NCBI GenBank assembly: GCA_948146395.1
Contig: OX411544.1
Location: 55,517,360 to 55,581,359, forward strand
DNA from: Fragum whitleyi
Lineage: Eukaryota > Mollusca > Bivalvia > Cardiida > Cardiidae
Direction: 5' to 3'
DNA: 64,000 bases
The position numbers and the translations under genes were made by a program. The notes beneath the pieces are model-generated. The model did no database searches, was not told the DNA's origin, and saw only the letters and a program-made list of their open reading frames with translations. Every line of letters starts with the position of its first letter. The first letter of the stretch is position 1. Below, in pieces: positions 1 through 11,289 of the stretch.

Positions 1-44
1 AACAGATTCAATTATGATATTACCTATTTTATGATTAATTTTAG

Positions 45-218
45 GTAATGTTAGCAGAAAGAAAAGGTACGGAGGAAGTTTATGCAGTAAAAGTTTTAAA
101 GAAAGACGTTATTATCCAAGATGACGATGTCGATTGTACGATGACAGAAAAAAGAATACTTGCGCTTTCAGCAAAACATCCATTTTTAACAGCACTTCAT
201 TCCTGTTTCCAAACAAAG
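45..218 (+). CDS. PRKCE: Novel PKC (epsilon/eta class), kinase-domain exon a
   Basis: First of six in-window exons of a diacylglycerol-responsive, calcium-independent protein kinase C, a Ser/Thr kinase that moves to membranes on activation. The exon follows a TTTTAG acceptor and ends AAG|gtatat, giving 58 codons in phase 0. It starts just after the glycine loop and contains the ATP-anchoring lysine (YAVKVLKK, residue 16 of this fragment), the run [17 protein letters not shown] with the helix-C glutamate (residue 35), and the end SCFQTK. These match epsilon/eta PKCs almost residue for residue and fit conventional or atypical PKCs less well. The gene runs left to right. Exons for the C2, pseudosubstrate and C1 domains must lie upstream. 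Summed over the six exons the fragment is 325 aa. PRKCE is given as the best ortholog; an ancestral epsilon/eta gene is equally possible. Confidence 0.95.
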
Positions 219-304
219 GTATATTGATTACATAATTCTTGTCTATGAGTGCTCTTTGAACTGTGTTCAATCCTTTGAGACGACTCATATCCTTTCTAAG
301 GTCC

Positions 305-470
305 TGTCTCCCTCTAATGGAAGGATAATTGAAAACCTAAGTTGGATAGGGGCTAGGAAAGGATGTTACAGTAGTACTAGTGCTAGAAATACCAGGAATC
401 CATTGTATGGTGCCAAGTTGCAGGGGTATGACTGAAAGATTTATAAAAGCTGTGTTAAACCTAATTTAAA
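305..470 (+). mobile_element. Diverged SINE remnant in PKC intron
   Basis: The second half matches the body of the tRNA-derived SINE family seen elsewhere here: GGCTAGGAAAGGATG, then a GTAGTACT..GTG..AGAAATACCAGG run, AATCCATTG, a GTATGACTGAAAGAT segment and an A-rich end. The tRNA-like head is missing or decayed. Confidence 0.55.
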
Positions 471-530
471 AAAAAAAGAAGCTATAGGCTTTCCTCTACT
501 TGAACAAAATTTAACATCCCTTTGATTTCA

Positions 531-672
531 GACCAGTAATAGTTCCGTAACATTTTGGAACTCATGATCTTTAACAATGTTTACTTAGATTTCCTAAAAA
601 AATCATTTGAAAACCTCAGTTAACTCTGTTAAGGTTCATGATCATCTGAATTATTGCGGAACTATTGCCTTA
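531..672. mobile_element. MITE family A, decayed copy
   Basis: Shares GACCAGTAATAGTTCCG near the left end, the central ATGATCTTTAACAATG / TTAAGGTTCATGATC arms and CGGAACTATTGCCTTAA at the right with the intact family A copies at 29242, 32397 and 33158. It lies in the PKC intron. Confidence 0.7.
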
Positions 673-754
673 AATAGAATTGTGGATAAAGAAGAAATTG
701 CTTGTGTCAAAACTTTCTGCTTCATGTAGTTTTGGGGTTTTTTTGTCCACTTTT

Positions 755-1796
755 TGTTAGCTCCACTGGCTGAAAGCCACTGGGGCTATTGTCATGGCAT
801 TGTGTCCGTCGTGCGTCCGTCCATCCGTGCGTCCGTGCGTGCGGTCGTAAACTTTTTCTTTAAAAATCTTCTTCTCAGAAACTACTGGATGGATTTCAAC
901 CAAACTTCACAGGAATGATCCTTGGGTGACCCTCTTTCAAAGTTGTTCAAGAAATTTTGATCCAATGAAAAACATGGATTTAATGGGCGTGGCTACTTTC
1001 CAAATATGGTAAAAATGGACTTTTCTCAGGTTCTAAATGATGGATACCAATTATATTTTACATGAATGATCCTTTGGTGACCCTTTATCAGTTTACAAAA
1101 AATTATTGAAATCGGATGAAGATTATGTATTTTATGGGCGGAGGTCATTTCCACTATATGTTATATAGTGGAAACTTTGAAAATCATTTTCTCAGAATGT
1201 AACTGATAGATATCAACCAAATTTAATATGAATGATCCTTGGGTGACCCTTTATTAGTCTACAAAAAAATATTGAAATCGGATGAAAAATATGTATTTTA
1301 TGGGCGGAGGTCATTTCTCTATATGTTATATAGTGGAAACTTTGAAAATCATTTTCTCAGAATCTAATTGATAGATATCAACCAAATTTTACATGAATGA
1401 TCCTTGTGTGACCCTTTATCAGTGTACCAAAGATTATTGAGATCTGATGAAAAATTTGTATTTTATGGGCGGAGGTCATTTCCACTATATGTTATATAGT
1501 GGAAACTTTGAAAATCATTTTCTCAGAATGTAACTGATGGATATCAATGAAACTTCAATAGTATGATCCTTGGGTGATCCATTATCATGCAGCCAAAAAT
1601 TATTGTCATTGGATGAAAAATATGTCTTTTATGGGCGGAAGTCATTTCTCTACATTTTATAATGTTGGAGACTTTGAAAATCATTTCAACATCAGTAAAA
1701 CCCTAAATATCTAAAAATCTAGTCAAAACTTAGATTTGCTATTACAAGAAATTCAAGCCTGTGGAGCGACACAAGCCATTCATGGCTTTCTAGTTT
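755..1796 (+). mobile_element. Tandem-cored element, class epsilon, copy 1
   Basis: Head TTAGCTCCACTGGCTGAAAG, then a GTCCGTCGTGCGTCC-type run, then a core of about four units of ~166 bp (TATGGGCGG recurs at 1133, 1299, 1464 and 1630), and a tail with palindrome AGCCATTCATGGCT followed by TTCTAGTTT. Each unit includes a near-palindromic CTATATGTTATATAG. The head and palindromic tail tie it to the elements at 34.8, 37.2, 42 and 45.3 kb although the core sequence differs. It fills most of the PKC intron between exons a and b. Confidence 0.75.
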
Positions 1797-1924
1797 GGTC
1801 TTCAGTTGCTTTTTATTTGGACCAGTCTTAGATTTAAACAGAAAGAACATTTTTAAGGAGGGGGCATATAATGAAATTTTACATGTCAATTGAAAATCTT
1901 TCTATCTCATTATCTTATCAATAA

Positions 1925-2131
<207 letters not shown>

Positions 2132-2595
2132 TAAACTTAACCTTCATGATTTAATTGTCAGGAGGTGACCTAGACCTGTCCTGAAATCGAGATAAAAAAG
2201 TTTGTTAAATGTTTACCATTTTGTGTGTTTGTTCTTCTTATTGCAAAACTGGGGCCATTATTATCGCACCTGAGCCTACCACAGCCTACCTTAGGTCTTG
2301 TATTAAAAGGTTGATTAATTTGGATTTACTTATTGACAACCCATCATCAATATATATTTTTTGTTGTTCATTGTTCATAGGGTCCTTCTTGGCTCTGTGA
2401 TAAAGGAATGGGTTTTGCTTCGAGAAATTAAAGTCCTCATTTGTAATTTTGTAAGTGCCACTGATTTGTTGCTGGATCTAGCCCAATACTGCTGATTCAC
2501 AGAGACATATAGTTGAGCCTTATTTTGCTGAATTCAGATTTTGTTTAAAATTTTTAGCCAATTTTGAAAAAAAAAACCAATCAGTTTTACTCATG

Positions 2596-2873
2596 TTTTT
2601 ATACCCCCACATTAAAAGATCAGGGCATATTGTTTTACTGTTGTCCGTCTGTCTGTCTGTCTGCAAAACTTAACCAAAAAACTTAACATTGCCAATTACT
2701 TCAAAGCTATTCAAGATACAGTGCTCTTATCTGGTATGATAGATCTTTGTGATGTGCATCTACAGGTACCAAGGTCAAGTTCATGTGTTAAGGTCAAGGT
2801 CAAGATCAAAATTTGAAAAATTGCTGTTTCTAGGGCATTCGTGTTTCACAAACACATCTTGTTTCCAATTTTA
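2596..2873 (+). mobile_element. Element with hairpin head and GTCTGTCC run, class alpha
   Basis: Head TTTTTATACCCCCAC..AGGGCATATTG forms a short hairpin and is followed by a GTCCGTCTGTCTGTCTGTCT run, an AACTTAACCttgCCAATta core and the end CACAAACACATCTTGTTT. The same head and end frame the larger copy at 16635. It lies in the PKC intron between exons b and c. Confidence 0.7.
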
Positions 2874-3498
2874 ATAATTATTAAGGGCTTGTAGTATAGG
2901 CAAAGATCAGACTCCACTTTTGTGCAGGCTGATTTAAGGCTTTAATATCTGTCATAGCTTTCTTTACAGAAGGAAAACGTTATGATAAGCATGAGAAAGG
3001 TTGAGTTAAAATTTGCTGTGGTGTAACTAAAAGCAGAGAACGTGTTTGACCTTTAAACCATTGTTTTGACTCCCAAAAATCCCATTGACAGTCAAAAATT
3101 TCCTACAGGGGGTCATTTTGGCCCACTGAATTTCCAGTGGTGCAACTTATGCAATGTAAAAGATTATATAGATCAGTTGTTTCCTTCATACTATAAAAAG
3201 ATCGATATAAATGAAACAACATAAACAATAAAGTGTGTTGTATCAGTTATTGCATTACTTTAAAGACTGATAATTTTTCATGTTTTGCTCTTTTTTGACC
3301 TCCTACAAAAACAGCTTTTGACCCTGAAATTTGAAAAGCTAGCACAAGCCCTGTGAAAGATTGTTTTCGGGAGTGTTACAACTCGATTTAACTGATAGCT
3401 TTGCTGTTGTAGAACAAAAAAGAAACCCAAGGTCTTCTTGTTTCCCCTTGTGCCCCTACATTGGTAATAAGCATATTGGTTTTTTTCTGAGAAAATCC

Positions 3499-3771
3499 GC
3501 TGCCGTCATAGCACAGTTAGTAGCGCATTGGACTGTCAATCTAGAGGTCCTGGGTTCAATCTCCGATGCCAGCACTCATTCTTTCTGGCTATTTGTCTCT
3601 AACCAATGGGTTGATAATCGTAAACCTATGTTAGATAGCAACTGGAGACTAGGAAAGGATCGATGGTAGTACTGGTAAGAGAAATACTAGGAATCATTGT
3701 TGGGTGCTCAACTGCCACGATATAACTGAAAAATTGTTGAAATGTGCCTAAAACTCAATATAATCAATAAA
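3499..3771 (+). mobile_element. tRNA-derived SINE with 13-bp target duplication
   Basis: The tRNA-like head has an A-box-like TAGCACAGTTAGTAGCGC and a B-box-like GGTTCAATCTC. A ~150-bp body (CCAATGGGTTGATAATCG .. GAAATACTAGGAATC) ends in an ATAATCAATAA tail. Flanking duplication TCTGAGAAAATCC is present at 3486-3498 and 3772-3784, direct proof of a retrotransposition event in the PKC intron. Possibly a molluscan V-SINE/Meta-SINE relative; that assignment is an inference. Confidence 0.88.
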
Positions 3772-3991
3772 TCTGAGAAAATCCAAGGTATTGTCATCAC
3801 CTTGTAGTGGTTAGTGTTGGAACATCTCATTCATTTTTACAACAATAAAGCTAAATGCATTTCTGTAAAAATAATGACCCTATGACTATCAAGAATCTGT
3901 AGCTTTTAAATCTGCTTACATTGCTCTTGTTTTTAGCAATACTTATTAAATTTTCAGATTTCTGTCGCCTTGTTTGTATATATTTTGATGA

Positions 3992-4452
<461 letters not shown>

Positions 4453-4908
4453 TTGTTGTTATTCTGAAGGCATACGCATTATCTTTTCCTTCTGATGTCT
4501 CTAAGATTGCTGATATTTTGAATATTCAGGTTTTAGAGTTTGAAATTTATGTGCATCCATATGGCCCATTGAAGCCTGAATCTGTGCATCATCTTTTGAA
4601 ATTTTTACAGGATTGGAGCAGGGAAGTGTCAATCTGAAGCTCTGCTGTCCACAATGTTAACCTACCCAAATGTAAAAGAATTTTTTAAATTTATTGAATT
4701 CAAAACTGTTGTTTGCAACTTGTTTGAAACTGGACCATTTTAAAATTCTGTCATACGGGGCTCAATAGCCCTTTCACTTCATTGCCTGTAGATTTTTATG
4801 CCAGCGCTTCAGCTGATCATCAGTCAAGGTCAATTTTTACCAAGGTAAAATATGTGGAAATTTTGGACTTCTTGTAAAATTAAGTGTTGCCTTTGTGATG
4901 AAATTTAC

Positions 4909-5164
4909 CTAACCCATGTCATGCTGAACCTGGAATATTTCTTACTTGGCAGGAGCTTTAGACAAACATCAGCCTGCACATATGTGCAGTCTGATATTTG
5001 TCTAAACCCCCTGTTTATTCTTTTTCATTTTTTGGAACAAGAAAAGCTTAAAAAATTAATTTTCAAAATGAAAACTTACTAGCTTTTAGTGCATCCAGAG
5101 CTCTGAGCATTTTGAGTTTGTTGCAATTTTGCAAGGGTTTTTTATTCAGCATGGCAAGGGTTAA
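4909..5164. mobile_element. MITE family C copy
   Basis: Ends CTAACCCATGTCATGCTGAA and TTCAGCATGGCAAGGGTTAA are near-perfect inverted repeats. The centre is a hairpin around CATCAGCCTGCACATATGTG. Related copies: 20283, 25373, 28236, 46499, 47797. Confidence 0.8.
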
Positions 5165-5397
5165 GGGTAGCTATAGATTACTGTATTGTATCAAACTATT
5201 GTATCAGAAAAATGGCAGTGGCATTAGTGTTACATTTTATCTTATAACTATACAAATATCAGTGCGATAACATCCCGTATGATATTTTTCATGAGATCTC
5301 ATAGTTATTTTTAGAACAATAATATAAAGCGGTTATTTTTAGAAACTTGCATTTCAGTTAGAAACCTCTACGAAAACAAGACAAATAGAGGTTATAA

Positions 5398-5559
5398 GAT
5401 AAATATATTACATGCTTAGTGTATTGTATGAAAAAAATATCTAACTTGGTTGTGAGAATTGATAATTGGCTCGGTAGAGCCTCGACAATGATCAATTCTC
5501 TCAACCTCGTTAGATATTTTTTCTCTTACAAAACACTAAGTTTGTATTATATATTTCAC
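5398..5559. mobile_element. Hairpin MITE abutting PKC exon d
   Basis: An almost fully self-complementary element. The left arm holds GCTTAGTGTATTGTATG, AAATATCTAACTTGGTTG and GAGAATTGAT; the right arm repeats them inverted (ATCAATTCTC, CAACCTCGTTAGATATTT, CTTACAAAACACTAAG), around a GGCTCGGTAGAGCC loop. It ends about 16 bp before the exon d acceptor, so a hairpin could form beside the branch-point region. Confidence 0.75.
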
Positions 5560-5575
5560 ATCTTGTTTCTTTCAG

Positions 5576-5764
5576 ATTTTACAAGAATTGGAGTATGATG
5601 CATCTGTAGATTGGTGGGCCCTTGGGGTCCTGATGTATGAAATGATGGCGGGGCAGCCCCCATTTGAGGCAGAAAATGAAGACGATTTATTTGAATCCAT
5701 TCTTCATGATGATGTATTATATCCAGTATGGCTTAGTAAAGAAGCAATTTCATGTTTAAAAGGG
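5576..5764 (+). CDS. PRKCE: Novel PKC, C-lobe exon d
   Basis: The exon follows TTCTTTCAG and ends AAAGG|gtatgt, giving 63 codons in phase 0. It encodes [18 protein letters not shown] and [18 protein letters not shown], the helix F/G region typical of PKC epsilon, then a [13 protein letters not shown] stretch ending LKG. The donor was placed so that G joins FMTKNP in the next exon, as in related PKCs. An unrelated hairpin element ends about 16 bp before the acceptor. Confidence 0.95.
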
Positions 5765-5845
5765 GTATGTCTCTATTGGATTTTAGATTTTGTTGGTTTC
5801 TTTGAAATATAAAATGCTATGGATATTGCTTGGAAGCTACAACTA

Positions 5846-6616
5846 TTAAGGTGGCAATGGACAGCGGCCTCCCGACTCTATAAACCGGAAGTGGGTTTTT
5901 GTTTATTTTACGGCTCTTTTTGCGCGTTGTTTAAAAAAAACCGGTTTTCGTAAGATTTTACTTATGGAACTAACGTAGAAAAATGATGGTAAAACTTCAT
6001 AATTTAGCTTTTTTTCAACATTTGATATTAATTGAATGACTGGATCATTAAATTTAACAATAAAAATGCGCTAAACCTGTCATTCGACTAAGTGGGACAT
6101 TAAAAAATAACGAAAAACTTTATTTGCATGGAAAGGTATGCTGAATTTTTTACCAAATAAAGGAAAAATATGGATTATAAACATATCGGAAAATAAGAAA
6201 AATTCATTGGGTAATTTGTTAAAAAAATAGGTTTTTGTGGAATTTTTACCTAGTAAAATTACAAAAATTAGTGCATTTTTAACTTTTGAAAGCAAATTGT
6301 GCAAATGCATTTGATCAAAGAGAAATTTTCTTGTCAATAGCCATTGTGGTCATGTATAAGGTCTATCAAAATGTATGTGTTTTATAGCTAAAATCTAGTA
6401 CAGAGTTTATACTAGACCTAAAACGAATATAAGTGTTTTACTGAAAAATGGCCTATACAACTCAATGGCAGATAACTCTAGCATGAAAACGAGCGTGGAA
6501 AGGTACCTTCAAAATTTGATATAATGACTACACAATGTTAATCTACAACATATGTGACCAAGAAAAAAATTCATTGGGCGGAAAAAAATGACGCCATGTG
6601 TCCATTGCTACCTTAA
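5846..6616. mobile_element. TTAA-ended DNA transposon remnant in PKC intron
   Basis: Starts TTAAGGTGGCAATGGACA and ends TGTCCATTGCTACCTTAA, an 18-bp inverted pair with one mismatch, both bounded by TTAA. The 771-bp interior has no transposase-like frame and is AT-rich. TTAA borders suggest a piggyBac-type mover, by inference only. Confidence 0.75.
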
Positions 6617-7375
6617 TCTAGTATTATGTTAAGCAACGTAAATTCAAGATTACCGAGCTGAAATCTTTCTGTCTTGAAGTAAATAAACTTTTGATACACA
6701 CAAGATTTTTATGTTTTCAAATAGTTTCTTTTGGTGAAAATATGTTTCAGTTGTTTGTTAAAACTTGAGAGAGGTAATATGTTATTTCAACCCTCATGAA
6801 GATACATAGTTCATAATTAAGATTTGCTTTTGGAGAATAGAAAAACAACAACAAAGCATGTAGAATCAGATTGGATCAAACACAAAAAAAGGCTATTCAG
6901 CCAAAGAAATTTTGAGACACATGAAAATTTGGACTTGGAAATGGAATTCTTATTCTATCAATATACTGCATTAATCCTTATATATAAGACAAGGAAAGGA
7001 AGTGTTTATTGAGAACCCATTCTCTGTAGAAAATTATCTTTTCAGTTTATGTTTTATTATTTTTTTACCTTTGACTGAGGTTAATTTCTTGCTGAACAAA
7101 TATGAGCCAGTGCCTGACGTTTCCAACAATTTGATATGTTCAAAACCACAAAGCATTAAAACTATTGTCCTCCTGAAAAGAAGCTTAGACCTTATCTATC
7201 TACAGAGCGCATAGGGAAGACTCTGGTCAAACTGTGCAGATACTCAGGGTGACCAGAGGCTTTGCTTTGCACACAAGAGAAATTGTTGGAAGTGTCACCC
7301 ACTGGCTCATTTGTATTCAAGCTTCTAAAATATTGCTGTTTGGGGGGGGGGGCTGTAGGTGTCCCACATACACAT

Positions 7376-7600
7376 CTTGTTAAAGTTTTGTCATGCTGAA
7401 CCCAGAATATTCCTACTTTGACAAAGATCAGCCTGCACGTACACGCAGTCTGATTTAAGACTTTACCTCCTGATTTTTACACCAGGAAATTAGGAGGGAT
7501 TACATTCCAAAAAGAGACACTGACTCACAGTTTGTGCATCCAGCGTCTTGAGCATTTTGATCTTGATGCAATTTTACCAATTTTTTTCTTTGTGACATTG
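7376..7600. mobile_element. MITE family C, decayed copy
   Basis: Contains TTGTCATGCTGAACCCAGAA, then AAAGATCAGCCTGCACG and ACGCAGTCTGATT, the family C left end and core hairpin. The right end is degraded. Confidence 0.6.
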
Positions 7601-7660
7601 GTTGAAATAGTAATGGTGCAAAAGCTATAGTGTTTTGAAAACACTCATTGTATATTTTAG

Positions 7661-7810
7661 TTTATGACAAAGAACCCAGCCAAACGACTGGGCTGTGTGA
7701 AGCCACACGGGGCAGAAAAGGCTATACTTGTACATCCATTCTTCCATGAAAAGATTAACTGGGAATTGTTAGAACAAAAGGCTGTCAAGCCACCATTTAA
7801 ACCTAAAATT
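7661..7810 (+). CDS. PRKCE: Novel PKC, C-lobe end and NFD approach, exon e
   Basis: The exon follows TATTTTAG and ends AAAATT|gtgagt, giving 50 codons in phase 0. It encodes [36 protein letters not shown] and VKPPFKPKI, the end of the kinase C-lobe and start of the AGC C-terminal tail. Reading on past 7810 enters an inverted-repeat transposon and is not protein; the consensus donor and the next exon fix the end here. Confidence 0.94.
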
Positions 7811-7834
7811 GTGAGTATCAACCTAACAAGTGAT

Positions 7835-8278
7835 CATTCGGAACATCACTCGGCCATTTCCATAAACTGCAACAGACCTCGGATGTATGTAAGGCGGATG
7901 GGTATGTAACAAAATTGTGCATTTTGTTAGGCGGAAACAGTGTAAGAAAAATTAGAATTGTAGATTTATATCTTTTATAGTAAATAACGGTTGAAAAATC
8001 TTAATTTTTGAGAATGATAAGACATTCTCAAAAGTTAAGATTTTCAGCAGTTTTTTAAGAATCTAAAGATATTTATATTAGGATACGTTGGTTTCACGTC
8101 AGTGACCTAAACAAGTAGCGTTGGCGATGTCGAATGTTTTCACTCACAGTTTTGAGGGCTAACGCCATTTTAACTGATGTCATCGAATTTTTCCAATGTT
8201 TTCCTGTAGTTTTTAAAAATAGTCCGTCTATGTACATCTGAGGTTGATCGTATGATTGGCTGAGTGGTGTTCCGAATG
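7835..8278. mobile_element. Inverted-repeat element family H, copy 1
   Basis: Ends CATTCGGAACATCACTCGGC and its near inverse GCTGAGTGGTGTTCCGAATG. The interior is AT-rich with GGCGGATGGG and a TTAACTGATGTCATCGAA block. A second copy sits at 49169. Flanks CAAGTGAT at 7827-7834 and 8281-8288 look like a target duplication of about 10 bp. It begins 24 bp after the PKC exon e donor. Confidence 0.8.
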
Positions 8279-8319
8279 TGCAAGTGATATGTTGCTAAAA
8301 AGGGGATTTTCTGTGAATT

Positions 8320-8674
8320 CAGGGGTGTGGAATTTCCATGTCAGACTTGTCCGACACGAGCTTTTCCACTTGTGGGCAAGTACATTTTCCAAGGCTACTT
8401 GCCAGTGGACAAGTAAATACCAGAGCAAATTTTGGAAAGTACTTAAAAGATCTAGAACATAAGTCCTCCTCATGTTTGTATTAAAGGGTAGAAAACACTG
8501 TTTTTGATGAAGAAAATGCTGAGTTACAGCATTTTCTTCATAAGAAACAATGTTTACTCAATATATACCCTTCCATTTTTTTTGCGGGCAAGTTCATTTT
8601 GGTCCGGGCAAGTGAGAAATAGACTTTTGCTAGTCCGTGGACAAGTTGAGAAAATTCATATTTCCACACCCCTG
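8320..8674. mobile_element. Inverted-repeat element with CAGGGGTGTGGAA ends
   Basis: Starts CAGGGGTGTGGAA and ends TTCCACACCCCTG, a perfect 13-bp inverted pair. The interior has repeated GACAAGT/GGCAAGT words that are inverted between the two halves. The CAGGGGTG end is typical of hAT-type elements; no transposase is present. Confidence 0.75.
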
Positions 8675-9096
8675 ATTAATCACATCAAACGGATTCATGA
8701 ATTTGTTACAGAAAATTTTTGACAAAGATGTATGGCACGTTGTATTTTCAAAATTGCCTGTAGTAAGGGAGAATGACATGATTTCATTCAGAAAATATGC
8801 TAAAACAGTATTTCCTGACCTACCAGGATTTAAACTTGTCAAATTTGCAAAAAAGGTCTTGTTGAGTAAGAGGCTACATACATTAAATTGATGTTTATGA
8901 CCCAGGGTTTTAGTGTCGCACCAATAAAATGGGGTTACAAGGACTCAGTAGTTAAGCTCATAGGGGCCCTGAGTCCCTGCTTTGAATATTGGCTATTTTC
9001 TTTTTACCTATCCTAATGTTTTTGTGTAAATGTTTAATTTTCTCTGGGTGAAGCTACACAAGGTATTGTATAGATATGTACTTTTTAGTATCAACT

Positions 9097-9152
9097 TAAG
9101 AGAAGAATTGAAGACTGTTTAAAACAGTCTTCAATTCTTTTCTGAAGTTGAG
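9097..9152. repeat. Perfect short hairpin
   Basis: AGAATTGAAGACTGTTT is followed at once by AAACAGTCTTCAATTCT, a hairpin with almost no loop, inside the PKC intron before exon f. Confidence 0.8.
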
Positions 9153-9791
9153 CCCCTGAGGGCCTGTGGGATTCAAATCACACAGTTTTGAGGGTTCTGG
9201 CTTCTTATTTTTGCGACTCCGATGCAGGTTGCTATCTTTCAAACAGTAGTCATTTCAAAAACAAAGATTGTGGGGAAAGATATTTCAATAAATATGCCAA
9301 AATTACAAAGATACATTCTGTCTATCAACGTTCAATGCAATTTTAAAAATTAAATTTTAAACTTAACGACAAATCTCTTTCTTTCAATAATACATAAAAC
9401 TATTGACTCATTTTCTCTTTGAAAGGCAAAACTGCACCCCTCGTTCCTTGCTTTAAATAAGGCATTGTCATGAAAAATAAATCTTTAAGCAGTACTTGAG
9501 ATTTTTAGATCATGCTGCAATGATTTGCTCTTTTTTTGTACTGCTGTTTTAGGAGAAAACTTGGCTTTGGCCTTTGACTCATTTGGGTTGTTGTTGACAT
9601 TTTAGGATATTTCTTGTATAACGAAAGGGGATATCTTTAGTATGATTATAGGCATTCCTTTAAAACTTTGGAATACATGTATATGGAGGGGTAAGTTCTT
9701 ACAATATTTTTGTACTGACCAATCTAAATGTTCACAATCAAAAGAGCCATTTAATACTATCAAGAGGTAGGCTTCAAAAAAAATTTTTTTT

Positions 9792-10016
9792 GTTAATCCT
9801 TTGCTGTTTAATCCCTGCTTTTTATGTGCCTGTGATTTTATGATTGAGGAAACATTGTGAAAAAAGAAGAAATTGCTTGTCAGAGGCACTATTTTCCACA
9901 CTATTTTCTACCCTACAAAATGGTTATTTTTCAAATTAAATCCACTTTAAATTTTCGTCTGCAAAACCTTTGAATTTGGACAGGTCCAAAATTTTGTAAA
10001 ATAGGAAAGGGTTAAC
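9792..10016 (+). mobile_element. MITE family B next to PKC exon f
   Basis: Runs from GTTAATCCTTTGCTGTTTAA to AATAGGAAAGGGTTAAC. It carries AGAAGAAATTGCTTGTCAG near the middle and CCTTTGAATTTGGACAGG near the end, shared with copies at 14642, 19407, 27143 and 29545. It stops about 32 bp before the terminal exon. Confidence 0.85.
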
Positions 10017-10047
10017 ATTTAATGCTTAATTTTCTACTCTGTTCCAG

Positions 10048-10218
10048 AAATCAAAGACAGATGCCAATAACTTTGACAAAGATTTCACGTCAGAAGAGCC
10101 ATCATTGACTCCGATTGATCAAGCTGTAGTCAGGGCGATAAATCAAGAAGAGTTCCGAGGCTTTTCCTTTGTTAATCCAGATTACGGAAAATTTGACCAG
10201 GCGTCTGGAGTTTCTTAA
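10048..10218 (+). CDS. PRKCE: Novel PKC, terminal exon f with turn and hydrophobic motifs
   Basis: The exon follows GTTCCAG and runs 56 codons to TAA. It encodes [18 protein letters not shown], with the NFD motif shared by AGC kinases, then the turn motif SLTPID (phospho-Thr at fragment residue 290) and the hydrophobic motif [11 protein letters not shown] (phospho-Ser at 309). FSF/FSY with a phosphorylatable serine fits novel PKCs; atypical PKCs carry Glu there. The tail after the hydrophobic-motif serine is 16 residues, longer than the vertebrate epsilon tail as I recall it. A MITE ends about 32 bp upstream of this exon. Confidence 0.95.
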   Translation, partial: KSKTDANNFDKDFTSEEPSLTPIDQAVVRAINQEEFRGFSFVNPDYGKFDQASGVS

Positions 10219-10498
10219 CGACAGTTGCGGTTTTAAATTATTATCATGTTTTACAATCCAGTCTGAGAAATACAAAAACAAAGAAAACAACAGCTTTACC
10301 CCTTTTCCCTTTAACAGAAACTAAGGCTTTAAGGATAAAAAGTATGATTTTTCGAAGACTTTAAGGATTCCAAACATTCCCTATAGTGTGGTACTCATTA
10401 TTAAAGCATGTACAATACAATTCAACTGTACAATCTTTGTTGGAATCAAAGACATATGTTTTATTGACCATATTCTGTCCAAGATTTAAAGTGCCTGT
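10219..10498 (+). other. Probable 3' UTR of the PKC gene
   Basis: Non-repetitive AT-rich sequence directly after the PKC stop codon, free of recognised elements up to the (GTCC)-type repeat near 10499. An ATTAAA hexamer at 10400-10405 is a plausible polyadenylation signal about 180 bp past the stop. The true 3' end cannot be fixed from sequence alone and could lie further downstream. Confidence 0.45.
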
Positions 10499-10775
10499 GA
10501 TTTTTATACCCCCCCAAACTATGTGTGGGATATGTAGGAGCCAGCGTGTCGGTTGGTCCTTCCATCTATCCATCTGTCTGTAGCTTTTTTGTCCGGAAGT
10601 TTTCTCAGCAACTAATGGGGGGGAATTCATTGAAACTTTACAGATGTGATCAGTATCAAACAAAGATGTGCGAGTGATATTTTAGTAACAACCCATTGAC
10701 TTTCGTCAGCAGAGTTATGGCTCTTTCATTATTGACAAGCACTTGTAGAGGGGGGGTTATTAGTTAAACTTGAGA
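10499..10775 (+). mobile_element. Class beta element (TATACCCCC head), copy 1
   Basis: Head TTTTTATACCCCCCCAAACT..GTGTGGGATAT, then AGGAGCCAGCGTGTCGGTTG, a GTCC/CATC run, TTTTTGTCCGGAAGTTTTCT and a degenerate body. Similar heads occur at 17808 and 48338. Confidence 0.6.
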
Positions 10776-10879
10776 AAATTATGAGGAAAAGGTAGAAATT
10801 GCTTGCAACAAGCAATTTCTTGTTTCTCACAATATTTTCTTCCACATTACAGGATTTCCTTTATATTGCACCCTCTGTC

Positions 10880-11060
10880 ATTTTTATGCCCCCGATAGGG
10901 AGGCATCATAAATTTGACTTGTCCGTCCGTCCGTCCGTCCGTCCGTCAGTCCGTCTGTCCGTCCGTCCGTCATTCCGTCCAAAAACTTTAACATTTGCCA
11001 TAACTTCTAAATCAAAGCGGTGTCGGGGGCATTGTCATCTTACAGTGACAGCTCTTGTTT
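10880..11060 (+). mobile_element. Class alpha element, short copy with (GTCC)n
   Basis: Head TTTTTATGCCCCCGATAGGG..GGCAT, a (GTCC)n run at about 10920-10980, one short body and the end GGGGGCATTGTCATC..AGCTCTTGTTT. It shows the head-run-tail layout without a tandem core. Confidence 0.7.
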
Positions 11061-11141
11061 TCGTTATGAAAGAGTAAGTAAGGTCATCAGAATACCTCAA
11101 TCTTTCTGAGTAAATGCCTGTCACACTAAGAGGAAATCGAG

Positions 11142-11214
11142 GAGTCAGTGCAATGCTATTGTAAGTGCCTATAAATATATAGGCACTTACGATATTGTTG
11201 CACTGACCACTCAA
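11142..11214. repeat. Hairpin family G
   Basis: GTCAGTGCAATGCTATTGT, then AAGTGCCTATAAATATATAG and the inverted arm GGCACTTACGATATTGTTG..CACTGAC. This ~75-bp hairpin recurs many times in the window. Confidence 0.85.
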
Positions 11215-11289
11215 AATGCATTTTATGTCATGCTTATCAGTCTGCTGAAACATTTACCTTTTCCAAAGACAAGGCCTAGTTTGAGTTTG

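Noticed and set aside
3361..3669. 102-aa frame with IAQLVAHWTVNLEVLGSISD
   Set aside because: Typical translation of a SINE tRNA-like head; not a gene.
7811..7909. Continuation of PKC exon e into [20 protein letters not shown]
   Set aside because: A consensus donor ends the exon at 7810 and the continuation is translated transposon family H; the true next exon starts at 10048.
8256..8473. Overlapping 68-aa (+) and 81-aa (-) frames
   Set aside because: Both fall across the ends of two inverted-repeat elements (family H and the CAGGGGTGTGG element).
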